Source of the DNA: Bacteroidota bacterium
GTDB lineage: Bacteria > Bacteroidota > Bacteroidia > Flavobacteriales_E > Vicingaceae
Length of the DNA: 64,000 bases
Direction: 5' to 3'
Assembly: GCA_013112545.1 (NCBI GenBank)
Contig: JABFGJ010000001.1
Location: forward strand, 603,689 to 667,688
Each line of letters opens with the position of its first letter. The stretch's first letter is position 1. The translations under genes and the position numbers were made by a program. Of the stretch, positions 38,873 through 47,735 are shown one piece after another. The notes below the pieces were generated by a model. It saw only the letters and a list, made by a program, of their open reading frames with translations. It was not told the origin of the DNA and ran no database searches.

Positions 38873-39481
38873 TTAGTTAGAATGGAAGGTAGAAAGTGGA
38901 GCCACATCTCTAATACTATCCACACTCTGTTGACCTTTTAGTTCCTCATCAAAACATTTTTGAAGTGTTTCTGAAATCATAGAGTCAGATTTAATAAAAA
39001 CTCTATCATAGCCAATACATTCTGCAGCAGTCCAACTGTAAGCTATTATCCAAGCTTTTTTAATTTGACCTTTATTATCCAACTCTGCAAGATGATAATT
39101 GTAGCTATATCCATCATGATCTTTAATTGAAAGATATACAGGTTGCTCATTTTCATTAATTACTATTGTACCATATTTGAAAATTTCAGTTACATTTTTC
39201 CAACTTGTATCTAAAAAATGGTGAAAATTTGTGTTTTTGAATTCAGAATCTACTTTTTGTAGATTTTCAATTTCTTGAATTAATTCTCCTTGGCTACTAA
39301 AGTCAATTGAATTGAATTTTGAGTATCTAAATGAATTTAATTCCGATTTTAGACTAAATAAATTTTCGGATACATTACTATCAGTTATTATATTTTCATT
39401 TGATTTTTTTGTTTCAGTATTACAACCTGAGAAGATTGAAACTGAAAAAACTGAAATTATTATTAACCAATTAGTATTCAT
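38873..39481 (-). CDS. Hypothetical lipoprotein
   Basis: About 202 residues from ATG 39481, chosen because it directly precedes a lipoprotein signal (MNTNWLIIISVFSVSIFSGC). The rest is soluble, acidic and rich in Ser/Asn (SENLFSLKSELNSFRYSK, then SIKDHDGYSYNYHLAELD and AECIGYDRVFIKSDSM). I do not recognise a family. It stands alone, bordered on both sides by TCAAACC-type repeats, which suggests it arrived as a small accessory unit. A palindrome lies just upstream of its start. Confidence 0.6.
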   Translation of the reverse strand: MNTNWLIIISVFSVSIFSGCNTETKKSNENIITDSNVSENLFSLKSELNSFRYSKFNSIDFSSQGELIQEIENLQKVDSEFKNTNFHHFLDTSWKNVTEIFKYGTIVINENEQPVYLSIKDHDGYSYNYHLAELDNKGQIKKAWIIAYSWTAAECIGYDRVFIKSDSMISETLQKCFDEELKGQQSVDSIRDVAPLSTFHSN

Positions 39482-39488
39482 TTTTGGT

Positions 39489-39529
39489 ATTGTTGGTAAC
39501 AATCAAATAAACGCAGCATTACGTTTATT
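39489..39529. repeat. Palindromic element shared with 60390-60413
   Basis: ATTGTT-GGT-AACAAT (39489-39503) is a perfect inverted repeat, directly followed by AATAAACG-(8 bases)-CGTTTATT (39506-39529). The second palindrome recurs with one base change at 60390-60413 in the other accessory island. Confidence 0.65.
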
Positions 39530-39601
39530 CCCATTTTATACAGACTAAATTAGTGAAATCAAACCAATGAGCGAGCAACAGTGCAGTTGAGGAGTTGAAC
39601 T

Positions 39602-40177
39602 CTACCTATAAAAATTCATCTCATCCACATATTTTGCCACTTCGCTTGGCATATAATGGTTTACGCTTTTGCCTTCTTTTATCGCTTTTCGAATAAAAGA
39701 AGAGGAGATTTTCATAACTGGTGCTTCTACGTAATTTACCTTGTAATGATGTCTTAATTCGCCACCTTCGTTCGAGTCCATTCTCGGATAAACATACAAT
39801 TCATAATTCTTAATTATTTCATCGTGGTTTTTCCATTTATGAAAATGGTTTAAATTGTCTGCCCCCATAATTAAGGCAAAATCTTTATCTGGAAATTTTT
39901 CTTTTAAATAAACTAAGGTGGTGGCTGTATAGCTGGGTTGTGGCAAACTAAATTCAATATCAGATGCAACCAGTTTTGGATCATCGCCAATGGCTAAACG
40001 CACCAAATGCAACCGATCGTAATCCTTTAAAATACTTTGTTTTTGCTTAAATGGATTTTGGGGTGTAACCACCATCCACACTTGATCTAAATCGGTGTAT
40101 TCAACCATGTAATTGGCAATTACCATGTGGCCAACATGCACTGGATTATATGTTCCAAAGAATAAACCTACTTTCAT
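39602..40177 (-). CDS. nadD: Nicotinate-nucleotide adenylyltransferase
   Basis: 191 residues; joins ATP and nicotinate mononucleotide in NAD synthesis. Seen: the nucleotidyltransferase motif GTYNPVHVGHMVIAN near residue 8 with the two His residues, IMGADNLNHFHKWKN near residue 98, and the C-terminal KISSSFIRKAIKEGKSVNHYMP. The start ATG 40177 is five bases after the gmk stop, making it the last gene of yicC-gmk-nadD. Confidence 0.97.
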   Translation of the reverse strand: MKVGLFFGTYNPVHVGHMVIANYMVEYTDLDQVWMVVTPQNPFKQKQSILKDYDRLHLVRLAIGDDPKLVASDIEFSLPQPSYTATTLVYLKEKFPDKDFALIMGADNLNHFHKWKNHDEIIKNYELYVYPRMDSNEGGELRHHYKVNYVEAPVMKISSSFIRKAIKEGKSVNHYMPSEVAKYVDEMNFYR

Positions 40178-40182
40178 GTTGT

Positions 40183-40746
40183 TTATGCGTTTATAAACTC
40201 TCGAACCAATTCAACTGCTTCTTGTTTGGCTGTTTCCAAGTCTTCGTTTAAAATAATTTTATCAAATTGGTCGGCGGTTAAAAGCTCTTGTTTGGCTTTC
40301 TCTAGTCGGTTTAAAATTCTATCTTCAGCATCCGTTCCCCTTCCTTTTAATCTACTTTCAAGCGCATTTATTGAAGGTGGCATTACAAAAATGGATAAAG
40401 CTTTGTCTCCAAAATATTTTTTTAGGTTTAAGCCCCCAACCACATCAACATCAAAAATTACATGTTTTCCGCCAGCCCAAATTCGTTCAATTTCTTTTTT
40501 TAAAGTGCCGTAACAATGATTTTCATAAACCTCTTCCCATTCCACAAATTCATTGTTCTTTACCTTTTCTTGAAATGCTGCTGTGGACAAAAAATAATAA
40601 TCTTTTCCATCAACTTCAGTTCCTCTAATTGCTCGAGTACAAGCAGAAATAGAAAATTCCAAGCCTAAACTTTGCTTTAGCAGGTGATGAACAATTGTAG
40701 TTTTACCTGCACCAGAAGGAGCCGAAAAAATAACACATTTACTCAT
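40183..40746 (-). CDS. gmk: Guanylate kinase
   Basis: 187 residues; phosphorylates GMP to GDP. Seen: the P-loop FSAPSGAGKTTIVHHLL at residue 7, the GMP-binding ACTRAIRGTEVDGKDYYFL near residue 36, DVDVVGGLNLKK, and the lid RLKGRGTDAEDRILNRLEKA. The length and pattern are typical. ATG 40746 abuts the yicC stop (TAGATG). Middle gene of the operon. Confidence 0.97.
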   Translation of the reverse strand: MSKCVIFSAPSGAGKTTIVHHLLKQSLGLEFSISACTRAIRGTEVDGKDYYFLSTAAFQEKVKNNEFVEWEEVYENHCYGTLKKEIERIWAGGKHVIFDVDVVGGLNLKKYFGDKALSIFVMPPSINALESRLKGRGTDAEDRILNRLEKAKQELLTADQFDKIILNEDLETAKQEAVELVREFINA

Positions 40747-41619
40747 CTACAATACATTTAATACCTGCTCCTTAATTTTTTCAAGAGCATCTTTCATTTC
40801 TACTACTATTTTTTGCATTTCAGCGTGATTTGCTTTAGAACCCAAGGTATTTATTTCTCTTCCCATTTCTTGGCTGATAAAGCCCAGTTTTTTCCCTTGC
40901 CCAGCTTCGTCATTCATGCATGCTATAAAATAATCGCAATGGGTTTGTAGCCTTACTTTTTCTTCCGAAATATCATATTTCTCTATGTAATAAATCAGCT
41001 CTTGCTCATATCGCTCTTGATTAAAACTTGACTTCTGTTCCAATTCTTCCAGGTTAGTTTTTAAGCGCTCTTTTACTGTTTCTATGCGTTCGTGCTCAAA
41101 CTTTAAAGCCTCATGCAGCAAGTTATTTATCTTTTCAACTTGTTGTTTTAAATCGGCCTCTAAGCTCAAGCCTTCTTGTGCTCTAAAAGCATTAATGTCT
41201 TTAATAGCATCCATTAAAATGGCCTCTATACTTTTCCATTCGTCAGGGTTTAATTCTTCAATTTGGCTTTTTAAAACATCTGGAAATTTAGTAACCACTT
41301 CCATGATTCCTTTTTCGTCAGCACCCAATTCATTGCTTATTGTTTTTAATTGTCGGTAGTAGTCTTTTAATAAATCACCATTAATTTGATAAGTCGATTG
41401 GGTTTCTAAATTTTCATAAGAAATGGTCAATTCTATTTTTCCTCTGGTTAGTCCATCTGCAATTAACTTGCGATAAGTCAGTTCTTTGTCTCGAAACAAA
41501 TTGGGCAATTTCGCATTGATATCGGACTGTTTGCTATTCAAAGACTTGATTTGAATGACAATCTTTTTATTAGCAACTACACCTTCGGCTTTTCCGAAGC
41601 CAGTCATAGAATGAATCAT
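40747..41619 (-). CDS. YicC-family endoribonuclease
   Basis: 290 residues. The N-terminal domain begins MIHSMTGFGKAEG, the family hallmark, with QIKSLNSKQSDINAKLP. The C-terminal DUF1732 part has YDISEEKVRLQTHCDYF and KKLGFISQEMGREINTLGSKANHAEMQ. In E. coli YicC is an RNase that affects stability of certain small RNAs. A coiled coil (about residues 155-215, NLLHEALKFEHERIETVKERLK) is visible. First gene of yicC-gmk-nadD, a common order in Bacteroidota, with a -7 box just upstream. Confidence 0.95.
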   Translation of the reverse strand: MIHSMTGFGKAEGVVANKKIVIQIKSLNSKQSDINAKLPNLFRDKELTYRKLIADGLTRGKIELTISYENLETQSTYQINGDLLKDYYRQLKTISNELGADEKGIMEVVTKFPDVLKSQIEELNPDEWKSIEAILMDAIKDINAFRAQEGLSLEADLKQQVEKINNLLHEALKFEHERIETVKERLKTNLEELEQKSSFNQERYEQELIYYIEKYDISEEKVRLQTHCDYFIACMNDEAGQGKKLGFISQEMGREINTLGSKANHAEMQKIVVEMKDALEKIKEQVLNVL

Positions 41620-41637
41620 AAATTATTTTTTAGATTC

Positions 41638-41645
41638 CAAAAGTA
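41638..41645 (-). promoter_or_regulatory. Candidate promoter -7 box for yicC-gmk-nadD
   Basis: Minus-strand TACTTTTG matches TAnnTTTG and lies 19-26 bases before the yicC ATG, immediately after the stop of the upstream EamA gene. No clear -33 element. Confidence 0.45.
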
Positions 41646-41646
41646 A

Positions 41647-42555
41647 TTATTCCTGACTTAGTGCTTTTGTTTTTTGTTTACGGCTGACCAAGTAAACTCC
41701 TGTAAAGATTAAAAACGCTGAAATAATTTTTATGATATTCAATTCATCTTTTTGCATAAGCAAAGCAACTAAAGAAGCAATTAAAGGCTGAGAATAAATA
41801 TAAGTGCTCACAACGCTTGGGTTTAGGCGCTTTAATCCATAAATATTGAATAAATAGGCAAAAAAAGTGGTGGCGACAACAACAAAAACAAAAGCAGACC
41901 AAATCTGGAGGTCAAACCGATTCCACTCTATGGCTTGAAAATCAGAGAAACCAAAGGGCAATACTATGGTAAAACCAAACAAGAAAACCCACTTGATAAC
42001 AGTTAGTGGGCTGTATTTATTCATAAGAGGTTTTACGGTAACCAAGTATATGGCATAAGAAGTCGCATTAAGAAAAATAAATAAATCACCAGTAAAATTA
42101 CTTGTCCCTATGCTTAACGAGCCCTTGTTGAGTATTAAACCTGCGGCACCGGCAAGGCCCAAAAATATACCCAATACTTTAAAAGGTGTGATGCGCTCAT
42201 TGATTAGAAAGGCTGAGAAAACCAAAACCAGGATGGGGTTGCAGGTCATGATAATGGCTGCATTGATTGGCGAAGTTAAATTCAAACCGTAAAAAAAGGA
42301 TAATTGATTAACTGCAACACCAAAAATGCCACAGATAAAAAGGCGAAAAAAATCTTTTCTTTCAATTTTATCGGTTTTAATAAAGAGTTGAAAAAGCCAA
42401 AACAAGATTAATGCACCTAAAACTCGACAAAAAATAAAACCAAAGGGCTGAATATATTCTGGCATTAGCTCTTTGGCAATGGAATAATTTAAGCCATAAA
42501 TGATATTTGCGCTAAGAATTGCTAGATGCGCTTTGGTGTTTGAACTGATTAGCAT
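41647..42555 (-). CDS. EamA-family (DMT superfamily) membrane transporter
   Basis: 302 residues with about ten hydrophobic helices in two EamA halves. Seen: GLNLTSPINAAIIMTCNPILVLVFSAF in the first half and NPSVVSTYIYSQPLIASLVALLMQKDELNIIKIISAFLIFTGVYLV in the second. It is not closely similar in sequence to the EamA protein at 20119-21021, so it is a different subfamily. ATG 42555 abuts the stop of the Spx/ArsC-like gene (TAAATG), so both are likely made from one message. The substrate is unknown. Confidence 0.88.
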   Translation of the reverse strand: MLISSNTKAHLAILSANIIYGLNYSIAKELMPEYIQPFGFIFCRVLGALILFWLFQLFIKTDKIERKDFFRLFICGIFGVAVNQLSFFYGLNLTSPINAAIIMTCNPILVLVFSAFLINERITPFKVLGIFLGLAGAAGLILNKGSLSIGTSNFTGDLFIFLNATSYAIYLVTVKPLMNKYSPLTVIKWVFLFGFTIVLPFGFSDFQAIEWNRFDLQIWSAFVFVVVATTFFAYLFNIYGLKRLNPSVVSTYIYSQPLIASLVALLMQKDELNIIKIISAFLIFTGVYLVSRKQKTKALSQE

Positions 42556-42906
42556 TTACCGTGTAATTGCTTTAAGTGCCGCTACAGTCTTTGCGGAGTT
42601 TCCAATAAAAATCTGATTATCAATGACAACAACCGGTCTTTTTAAAAAGGTATATTCTTCAAGAATTAATTTCTTGTAATCGTCTTCTGCTAAATTTTGG
42701 TTTTTTAAACCCATACTTTTATACTTGATGGCTCTTCTGCTAAACAAACTTTCATAAGACCCAGCTAATTTTTGCATTTGTTCGATTTGCTGTGTTGTAA
42801 TTTTATTAGTTTTAATATCTTGCAATTCGAAGTTTTGATTCAAATTAGCTTCTTTCAAAATGCGAATACAAGTAGAACAAGAAGACAAGTAATAGACTTT
42901 TTTCAT
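42556..42906 (-). CDS. ArsC/Spx-family thioredoxin-fold protein
   Basis: 116 residues from ATG 42906 (ATG 42909 would add one; a longer frame to 43014 runs into the divergent gene and is unlikely). Seen: YYLSSCSTCIRILKEA with the CxxC at residues 10-13, SRRAIKYKSMGL near residue 56, and RPVVVIDNQIFIGN near residue 90. Arsenate reductases use a Cys with an Arg triad, while Spx-type regulators keep CxxC. With no ars genes nearby, and a CxxC present, a redox or Spx-like role is at least as likely as arsenate reduction. Divergent from the YbhN-like gene across 46 bases. Confidence 0.8.
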   Translation of the reverse strand: MKKVYYLSSCSTCIRILKEANLNQNFELQDIKTNKITTQQIEQMQKLAGSYESLFSRRAIKYKSMGLKNQNLAEDDYKKLILEEYTFLKRPVVVIDNQIFIGNSAKTVAALKAITR

Positions 42907-42952
42907 CATAAAAAATTCAGGTTGCAAATTAAATGAAAGGGAATAGAAAATA

Positions 42953-43993
42953 GTGGAAAACAATCCTAAAGCATTAAAGTTATTTTCGCCAGTCCGAATT
43001 TGGATTACCATCATTATAGGCTTGGCTGTAGCAAGTTATATGCTTGTTAGAAGTTTTGATATAGAAAACTTTCGGGTTATTGAATGGACTTGGTACTCAA
43101 GTTTTTGGATTTTTATTGCACTTTTAATGATGGCCATTCGCGATCTCGCATACATGTATCGTATTCGTGTGCTAACCGACAATCAAATTTCTTGGCGAAA
43201 TAGTTTTGATACCATTATGTTGTGGGAATTTGCCTCAGCAATTACACCATCTGTGGTAGGTGGCTCAGGAGTGGCAATATACATTGTCAACAAAGAAGGC
43301 GTAAGTATGGGTCGTAGTACAGCCGTTGTTATGATAACTGCAATGCTCGATGAATTGTTTTACATCATCATGGTGCCAGTAATTATTTTAGCGGTTGGTT
43401 TTAGCGATTTATTTCCAGTTGCCATGCAAAAAGAAATCTTTGGCTACACCTTAGGAACGGAAGGAATTTTTATTGTAGGTTATAGCTTTATTGTTTTTTT
43501 AACTTCTGTAATTAGTTATGCTATATTCTTTAGACCAAGAGGCTTCAAATGGATTTTATTGCAAATATTTAGGTTGCCTTTTTTGAGAAAATGGAGGTTT
43601 GCAGCGGCAGCTACTGGAGACGAAATTATAATAACATCAAACGAATTAAAGGGCAAGCCTTTTCGGTTTTGGGCTAAAGCTTTCTCAGCAACTTTTTTTT
43701 CTTGGACTGCAAGGTTCTGGGTTGTCAATTTTTTAATTCTCGCATTCGTTGCAGTGGATGAACATCTACTCATTTATGCCCGTCAATTAGTGATGTGGGT
43801 AATTATGCTTATTAGTCCAACTCCAGGTGGAACTGGAGTTGCAGAATTAGCTTTTTCTGGCTTTTTAAAAGACTTTATTCCCTTAGGCTTAGCAGCAACA
43901 TTAGCTGTTTTGTGGCGCTTGGTTTCTTATTATCCTTACTTGTTTATAGGAGCTATTATTCTACCTAAATGGATTAAAAAAACACACTCTTAA
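42953..43993 (+). CDS. YbhN/lysylphosphatidylglycerol-synthase-TM-like membrane protein (UPF0104)
   Basis: 346 residues, GTG start at 42953, the only start in this frame ahead of the first helix. About eight membrane segments. Seen: WEFASAITPSVVGGSGVAIYIVNKEG near residue 90, the family signature around the G-G-S-G loop, and LISPTPGGTGVAELAFSGFL near residue 284. The family covers the flippase-like membrane part of MprF without its synthase domain. The lipid handled is unknown. It is single and divergent from the Spx/ArsC-like gene; 60 bases separate it from the next gene. Confidence 0.87.
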   Translation: MENNPKALKLFSPVRIWITIIIGLAVASYMLVRSFDIENFRVIEWTWYSSFWIFIALLMMAIRDLAYMYRIRVLTDNQISWRNSFDTIMLWEFASAITPSVVGGSGVAIYIVNKEGVSMGRSTAVVMITAMLDELFYIIMVPVIILAVGFSDLFPVAMQKEIFGYTLGTEGIFIVGYSFIVFLTSVISYAIFFRPRGFKWILLQIFRLPFLRKWRFAAAATGDEIIITSNELKGKPFRFWAKAFSATFFSWTARFWVVNFLILAFVAVDEHLLIYARQLVMWVIMLISPTPGGTGVAELAFSGFLKDFIPLGLAATLAVLWRLVSYYPYLFIGAIILPKWIKKTHS

Positions 43994-44053
43994 GTTAAAT
44001 TGTAACAAGCTTTTATATTGTGATTAGATTGATTTCAAAGATAAAATACGGAT

Positions 44054-45214
44054 ATGGATAAAGAAAAAATGAGATTTGGAACCAAAGTGATTCATGCAGG
44101 TTTAGAACCAGATTCTGCTACAGGAGCTGTAATGACTCCGATTTATCAAACATCGACCTATCATCAAAAAACACCCGGAGAACACAAAGGCTTTGCATAT
44201 TCTAGAACAAGTAATCCAACAAGAAAAGCTTTGGAGAATAATTTGGCAGCTCTTGAAAATGGAAAATTTGGAATGTGTTTCGGAAGCGGATTAGCAGCCA
44301 TAGATGCAGCAATTAAATTACTAAAATCTGGAGATGAAGTAATTTCTACTGATGATTTATATGGAGGAACGTATCGGATTTTTACTCAGATTTTTGAGCC
44401 TTTTGGTATCAAATTCAAGTTTGTTCCGATGAATGATATGGCACAAATAGAAGCTGCAATAACATCAAATACAAAAATGATTTGGGTAGAAACCCCAACC
44501 AATCCCATGATGAACATCATAGACATAGCGGCAGTTTCTGCGATTGCAAAAAAGCATCGTGTATTATTGGCCGTTGATAATACCTTCGCCACGCCTTATT
44601 TGCAAACCCCATTAGATTTGGGTGCAGATATCGTGATGCACTCCCTTACAAAATATTTAGGCGGCCATTCAGATGTAGTTATGGGGGCTTTAGTTTGTAA
44701 AGATGCTGTTTTAGCTGAAAGACTATATTTTATTCAAAATAGCAGTGGAGCTGTTTGTGGACCTCAAGATAGTTTTTTGGTGCTAAGAGGAATAAAAACT
44801 TTGCACTTAAGAATGCAAAGACATTGTGAAAATGGGAAAGTCATCGCAAATTATTTGAAATCTCACCCTAAAGTTGCTGGTGTTTTTTGGCCTGGCTTTG
44901 AAGACCACCCAAATCACGAAATAGCTAAAAAACAAATGTGTGATTTTGGAGGAATGATTTCCTTTACACTAAAAGGCGACCTTCAAGAAGAAGCATATAA
45001 AGTCATGTCTAGTTTTAGGGTGTTTACTTTAGCCGAATCCTTAGGTGGAGTAGAATCTTTAATCTGCCACCCTGCAAGCATGACACATGCAGCTATTCCA
45101 AAAGAACAAAGGCAAAAGTCAGGAGTTTTAGACTCTATGATTAGATTGAGTGTTGGAGTAGAAGACATTAGTGATTTGTTAGAAGACATAGAGTTTGCTT
45201 TAAATCAAATTTAG
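44054..45214 (+). CDS. Trans-sulfuration PLP enzyme (cystathionine gamma-synthase/lyase type)
   Basis: 386-residue PLP enzyme of Cys/Met metabolism. Seen: TPIYQTSTYHQKTPGEHKGFAYSR with YSR phosphate-cup residues, SGLAAIDAAIKLLKSGDEV, ETPTNPMMNIID, DNTFATPYLQTPLDLGADIV, the PLP Lys in HSLTKYLGGHSDVVMGA near residue 201, and SLGGVESLICHPASMTHA near the end. Synthase (metB), gamma-lyase and methionine gamma-lyase activities cannot be separated by eye; cystathionine gamma-synthase or lyase is likeliest. It stands alone in the local order. Confidence 0.93.
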   Translation: MDKEKMRFGTKVIHAGLEPDSATGAVMTPIYQTSTYHQKTPGEHKGFAYSRTSNPTRKALENNLAALENGKFGMCFGSGLAAIDAAIKLLKSGDEVISTDDLYGGTYRIFTQIFEPFGIKFKFVPMNDMAQIEAAITSNTKMIWVETPTNPMMNIIDIAAVSAIAKKHRVLLAVDNTFATPYLQTPLDLGADIVMHSLTKYLGGHSDVVMGALVCKDAVLAERLYFIQNSSGAVCGPQDSFLVLRGIKTLHLRMQRHCENGKVIANYLKSHPKVAGVFWPGFEDHPNHEIAKKQMCDFGGMISFTLKGDLQEEAYKVMSSFRVFTLAESLGGVESLICHPASMTHAAIPKEQRQKSGVLDSMIRLSVGVEDISDLLEDIEFALNQI

Positions 45215-45366
45215 TCCCTCAAATACATGCTAAAATGTTACGAATTTTAGGTTTATTTATCTAAGGTTAAAAACAACTAAATTAAATAGTCTGCCGTCTT
45301 TACTTAAGCCATCATTTATTATTTGCTTAATTTTATAGTTCAATTTTTAGAAATACAAAATAATCC

Positions 45367-47505
45367 ATGAAAAAATTATTATTCTTTACCCTAATAATGT
45401 CTGTGATGCTTTCGGGCTATTCTCAAGGAGATTGGTGTGGGACGCAATTAAACCTAGAAAACCTATTTAAAAATGATCCAGAGTTAAGGGCAAAGTACGA
45501 ATCGAAATTAAGTGCATTTAATAAAATTGCTGCGCAACAAAGGACCTTAAAAAGCGGACAAATTTTATATCGAATTCCTTTGGTGATTCATAATATACAT
45601 TACAATGGAGACGGATTAATTTCTAAAACTCAGATTGATGATGGGATTCGTGTTTTAAATGAAGATTTTAATAAAAGGAATGCAGATACGACGAGCGTTA
45701 GAAATATCTTTAAACCGCATATAGCAGATTTTCAAATGGAATTTGTTTTAGCCACAAAAGACCCTGTTGGAAATCCTACGAATGGAATTAAAAGAATAAA
45801 CAGCCACTTAACTTATGGGGCCAATAATTCAGTTAAATCACTTTCAAGATGGGATCCATTTTCTTATTTAAATGTTTGGATTGTTAAAAATATAGATATT
45901 GGAAGCCCAGGAACTACATTGGGTTATGCTCAAATGCCAGCTTCAGGTTCAACAGGTTTTGGTTTAGTTGTTAGAGCTGATGAGTGGGGAAGCATTGAGG
46001 TCGCTCAGAGTGCTGATGGCCGTACGGTTACTCACGAAATAGGCCACTGCTTTACATTAGAACATACTTTTAGTGGAGGATGTGGTTCTTGGTGTCATGC
46101 TTCTGGAGATTTTGTATGCGACACTCCACCGCAATTTGATGATAACAACAACTCTTGTAATTTTAATTTAAACACCTGTTCTAACGATGCTTCTGGAGGA
46201 ATAGCTTCTAGGCCAAACCCTTACACAACTAATGTTCCAGATCAATTGGAAAACTACATGGGTTATGGAGACGTTTGTTTGGCAATGTTTACGAATGGTC
46301 AGAAGGCACGAGTACATGCCGCTATTTCAAACGAACTTATTCTTGATAGTATCACATCAACCTATAATGAAATCCAAACTGGGATTAATGTAGGCCATGT
46401 TGCTGCAATGCCAAAACCTATAGTAGAGATATTTGACTTTGATAAATTTGCCTGCCCTGGAGGCTCAATTACTTTTAATGAAAATAGTTACGGCGGGCCT
46501 TTAACGACTTATCAATGGACATTTCCAGGTGGATCGCCATCAAGTTCAACTAGTGCAAACCCTACCATTACTTATGCTAACCCTGGGAATTATGATGTAA
46601 AATTAAAAGTTTCCAATGCTGCCGGATCTGATAGTGTATTATTGACAAATTATGTTCATATAAACACAGTAGGAGCAAAGTACTCAGCTTTTAACTACAA
46701 TGAAAGCTTTGAGGATCCTGTAAAATTCAATGGAGACTGGGTCATCATAGATGAATATTTTGCACCAACGCTCGAGCGAAGTTCGTTTACTTCATTTTCA
46801 GGCTCAGCATGTCTGTGGATTAATAACAATGCTTCTGTTTTTAAGACTTCAAAAGATCAAGCGATTTCACCAAGTTTAAAAATGTCTGATGTAATTAACC
46901 CTTCAGTATCTATGGAAATAGCTTATCGAAGAAGAAACTCATCAAATACCGATAAAGTGAACGTAAAGGCATCGTTAGACTGCGGAAAAACATGGATTAG
47001 TTTAATTACGATGACTCCAGCTTTCTTTGCGTTTGACAATGCTACTTCAAGTGGAAACTTTGTTCCTGCAAGTCAAGCACAATGGAAAACCGTAACGATA
47101 CCTGCTCAATTTATAAATTCAGCTGTAAAAACTGGGGACAATGTTAAGTTTATGATTGAAGTTGAATATGGTGGTGGAAATAATATCTGGATAGATAACT
47201 TTAGAATCAATGGTCAGGCATCTGGAATTGAAAATAGAGTCGCTTTGGAGAACGATTTTATTCTATATCCAAATCCTGCATCTGATATTGTAAACATTAC
47301 TGTAAACCCAATTTCACCTGTAAAAAACGCTAAGATTTACGTTCAAAATGTAGTTGGTAAAACTGTAAAAGAAGTTTTTAACGGTTCGATGTCTAAGAAT
47401 GAGTTTAAGTTTGTTTTAAACACGAATGAATTAAGTTCAGGAATTTATTTCGTGACAACTGTTTTAGATGGCAAGCGTATGAGCAAAAAATTAATTGTTA
47501 GGTAG
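45367..47505 (+). CDS. Secreted M43-family zinc metalloprotease with PKD and T9SS type A sorting domain
   Basis: 712 residues. Signal peptide (MKKLLFFTLIMSVMLSGYSQ), then a pappalysin-like M43 catalytic domain with TVTHEIGHCFTLEH near residue 220 and the Met-turn ENYMGYGDVC about 75 residues later. The zinc motif fits HExxHxxxxxH, but the usual Gly of the eighth place is Thr. Next come a PKD domain (TYQWTFPGGSPSSSTS, then YANPGNYDVKLKV, about residues 360-430), a galactose-binding-like jelly-roll region (about 440-615), and a type A sorting domain (FILYPNPASDIVNIT, then SSGIYFVTTVLDGK). It is an extracellular or surface protease. Confidence 0.93.
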   Translation: MKKLLFFTLIMSVMLSGYSQGDWCGTQLNLENLFKNDPELRAKYESKLSAFNKIAAQQRTLKSGQILYRIPLVIHNIHYNGDGLISKTQIDDGIRVLNEDFNKRNADTTSVRNIFKPHIADFQMEFVLATKDPVGNPTNGIKRINSHLTYGANNSVKSLSRWDPFSYLNVWIVKNIDIGSPGTTLGYAQMPASGSTGFGLVVRADEWGSIEVAQSADGRTVTHEIGHCFTLEHTFSGGCGSWCHASGDFVCDTPPQFDDNNNSCNFNLNTCSNDASGGIASRPNPYTTNVPDQLENYMGYGDVCLAMFTNGQKARVHAAISNELILDSITSTYNEIQTGINVGHVAAMPKPIVEIFDFDKFACPGGSITFNENSYGGPLTTYQWTFPGGSPSSSTSANPTITYANPGNYDVKLKVSNAAGSDSVLLTNYVHINTVGAKYSAFNYNESFEDPVKFNGDWVIIDEYFAPTLERSSFTSFSGSACLWINNNASVFKTSKDQAISPSLKMSDVINPSVSMEIAYRRRNSSNTDKVNVKASLDCGKTWISLITMTPAFFAFDNATSSGNFVPASQAQWKTVTIPAQFINSAVKTGDNVKFMIEVEYGGGNNIWIDNFRINGQASGIENRVALENDFILYPNPASDIVNITVNPISPVKNAKIYVQNVVGKTVKEVFNGSMSKNEFKFVLNTNELSSGIYFVTTVLDGKRMSKKLIVR

Positions 47506-47735
47506 TTTTAGGGTTTTTAAGAATTGTATCCATAGGCTTTTTTAATCGGAATGAAAAGATTTAACCGAATAGTTCAATGCCATAAGGGATTACTAAATCA
47601 CAGGATAATACATAGTTAAATTACCAAGGTAAATGGCTCTTTAAGCTTATTGCATTTTTTTTGATTTTAAAGTAGGAGTTAAAAAATTATTATAATTTTA
47701 ATTGCTAATGAATCATATAAAAATCTAACTAAGAG

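Noticed and set aside
37549..39600. Chromosomal integron
   Set aside because: Border repeats look cassette-like, but no tyrosine integrase gene is in the window and the attC core pattern (RYYYAAC with GTTRRRY) is not consistently present.
42556..42906. Calling the CxxC protein an arsenate reductase outright
   Set aside because: No arsenic-resistance neighbours, and the CxxC with SRRAIKYK pattern is as compatible with an Spx-like protein.
42907..43014. N-terminal extension of the ArsC/Spx-like protein
   Set aside because: The extra 36 residues are not family-like, run into the divergent gene, and an ATG directly precedes the conserved YYLSSCSTC start.
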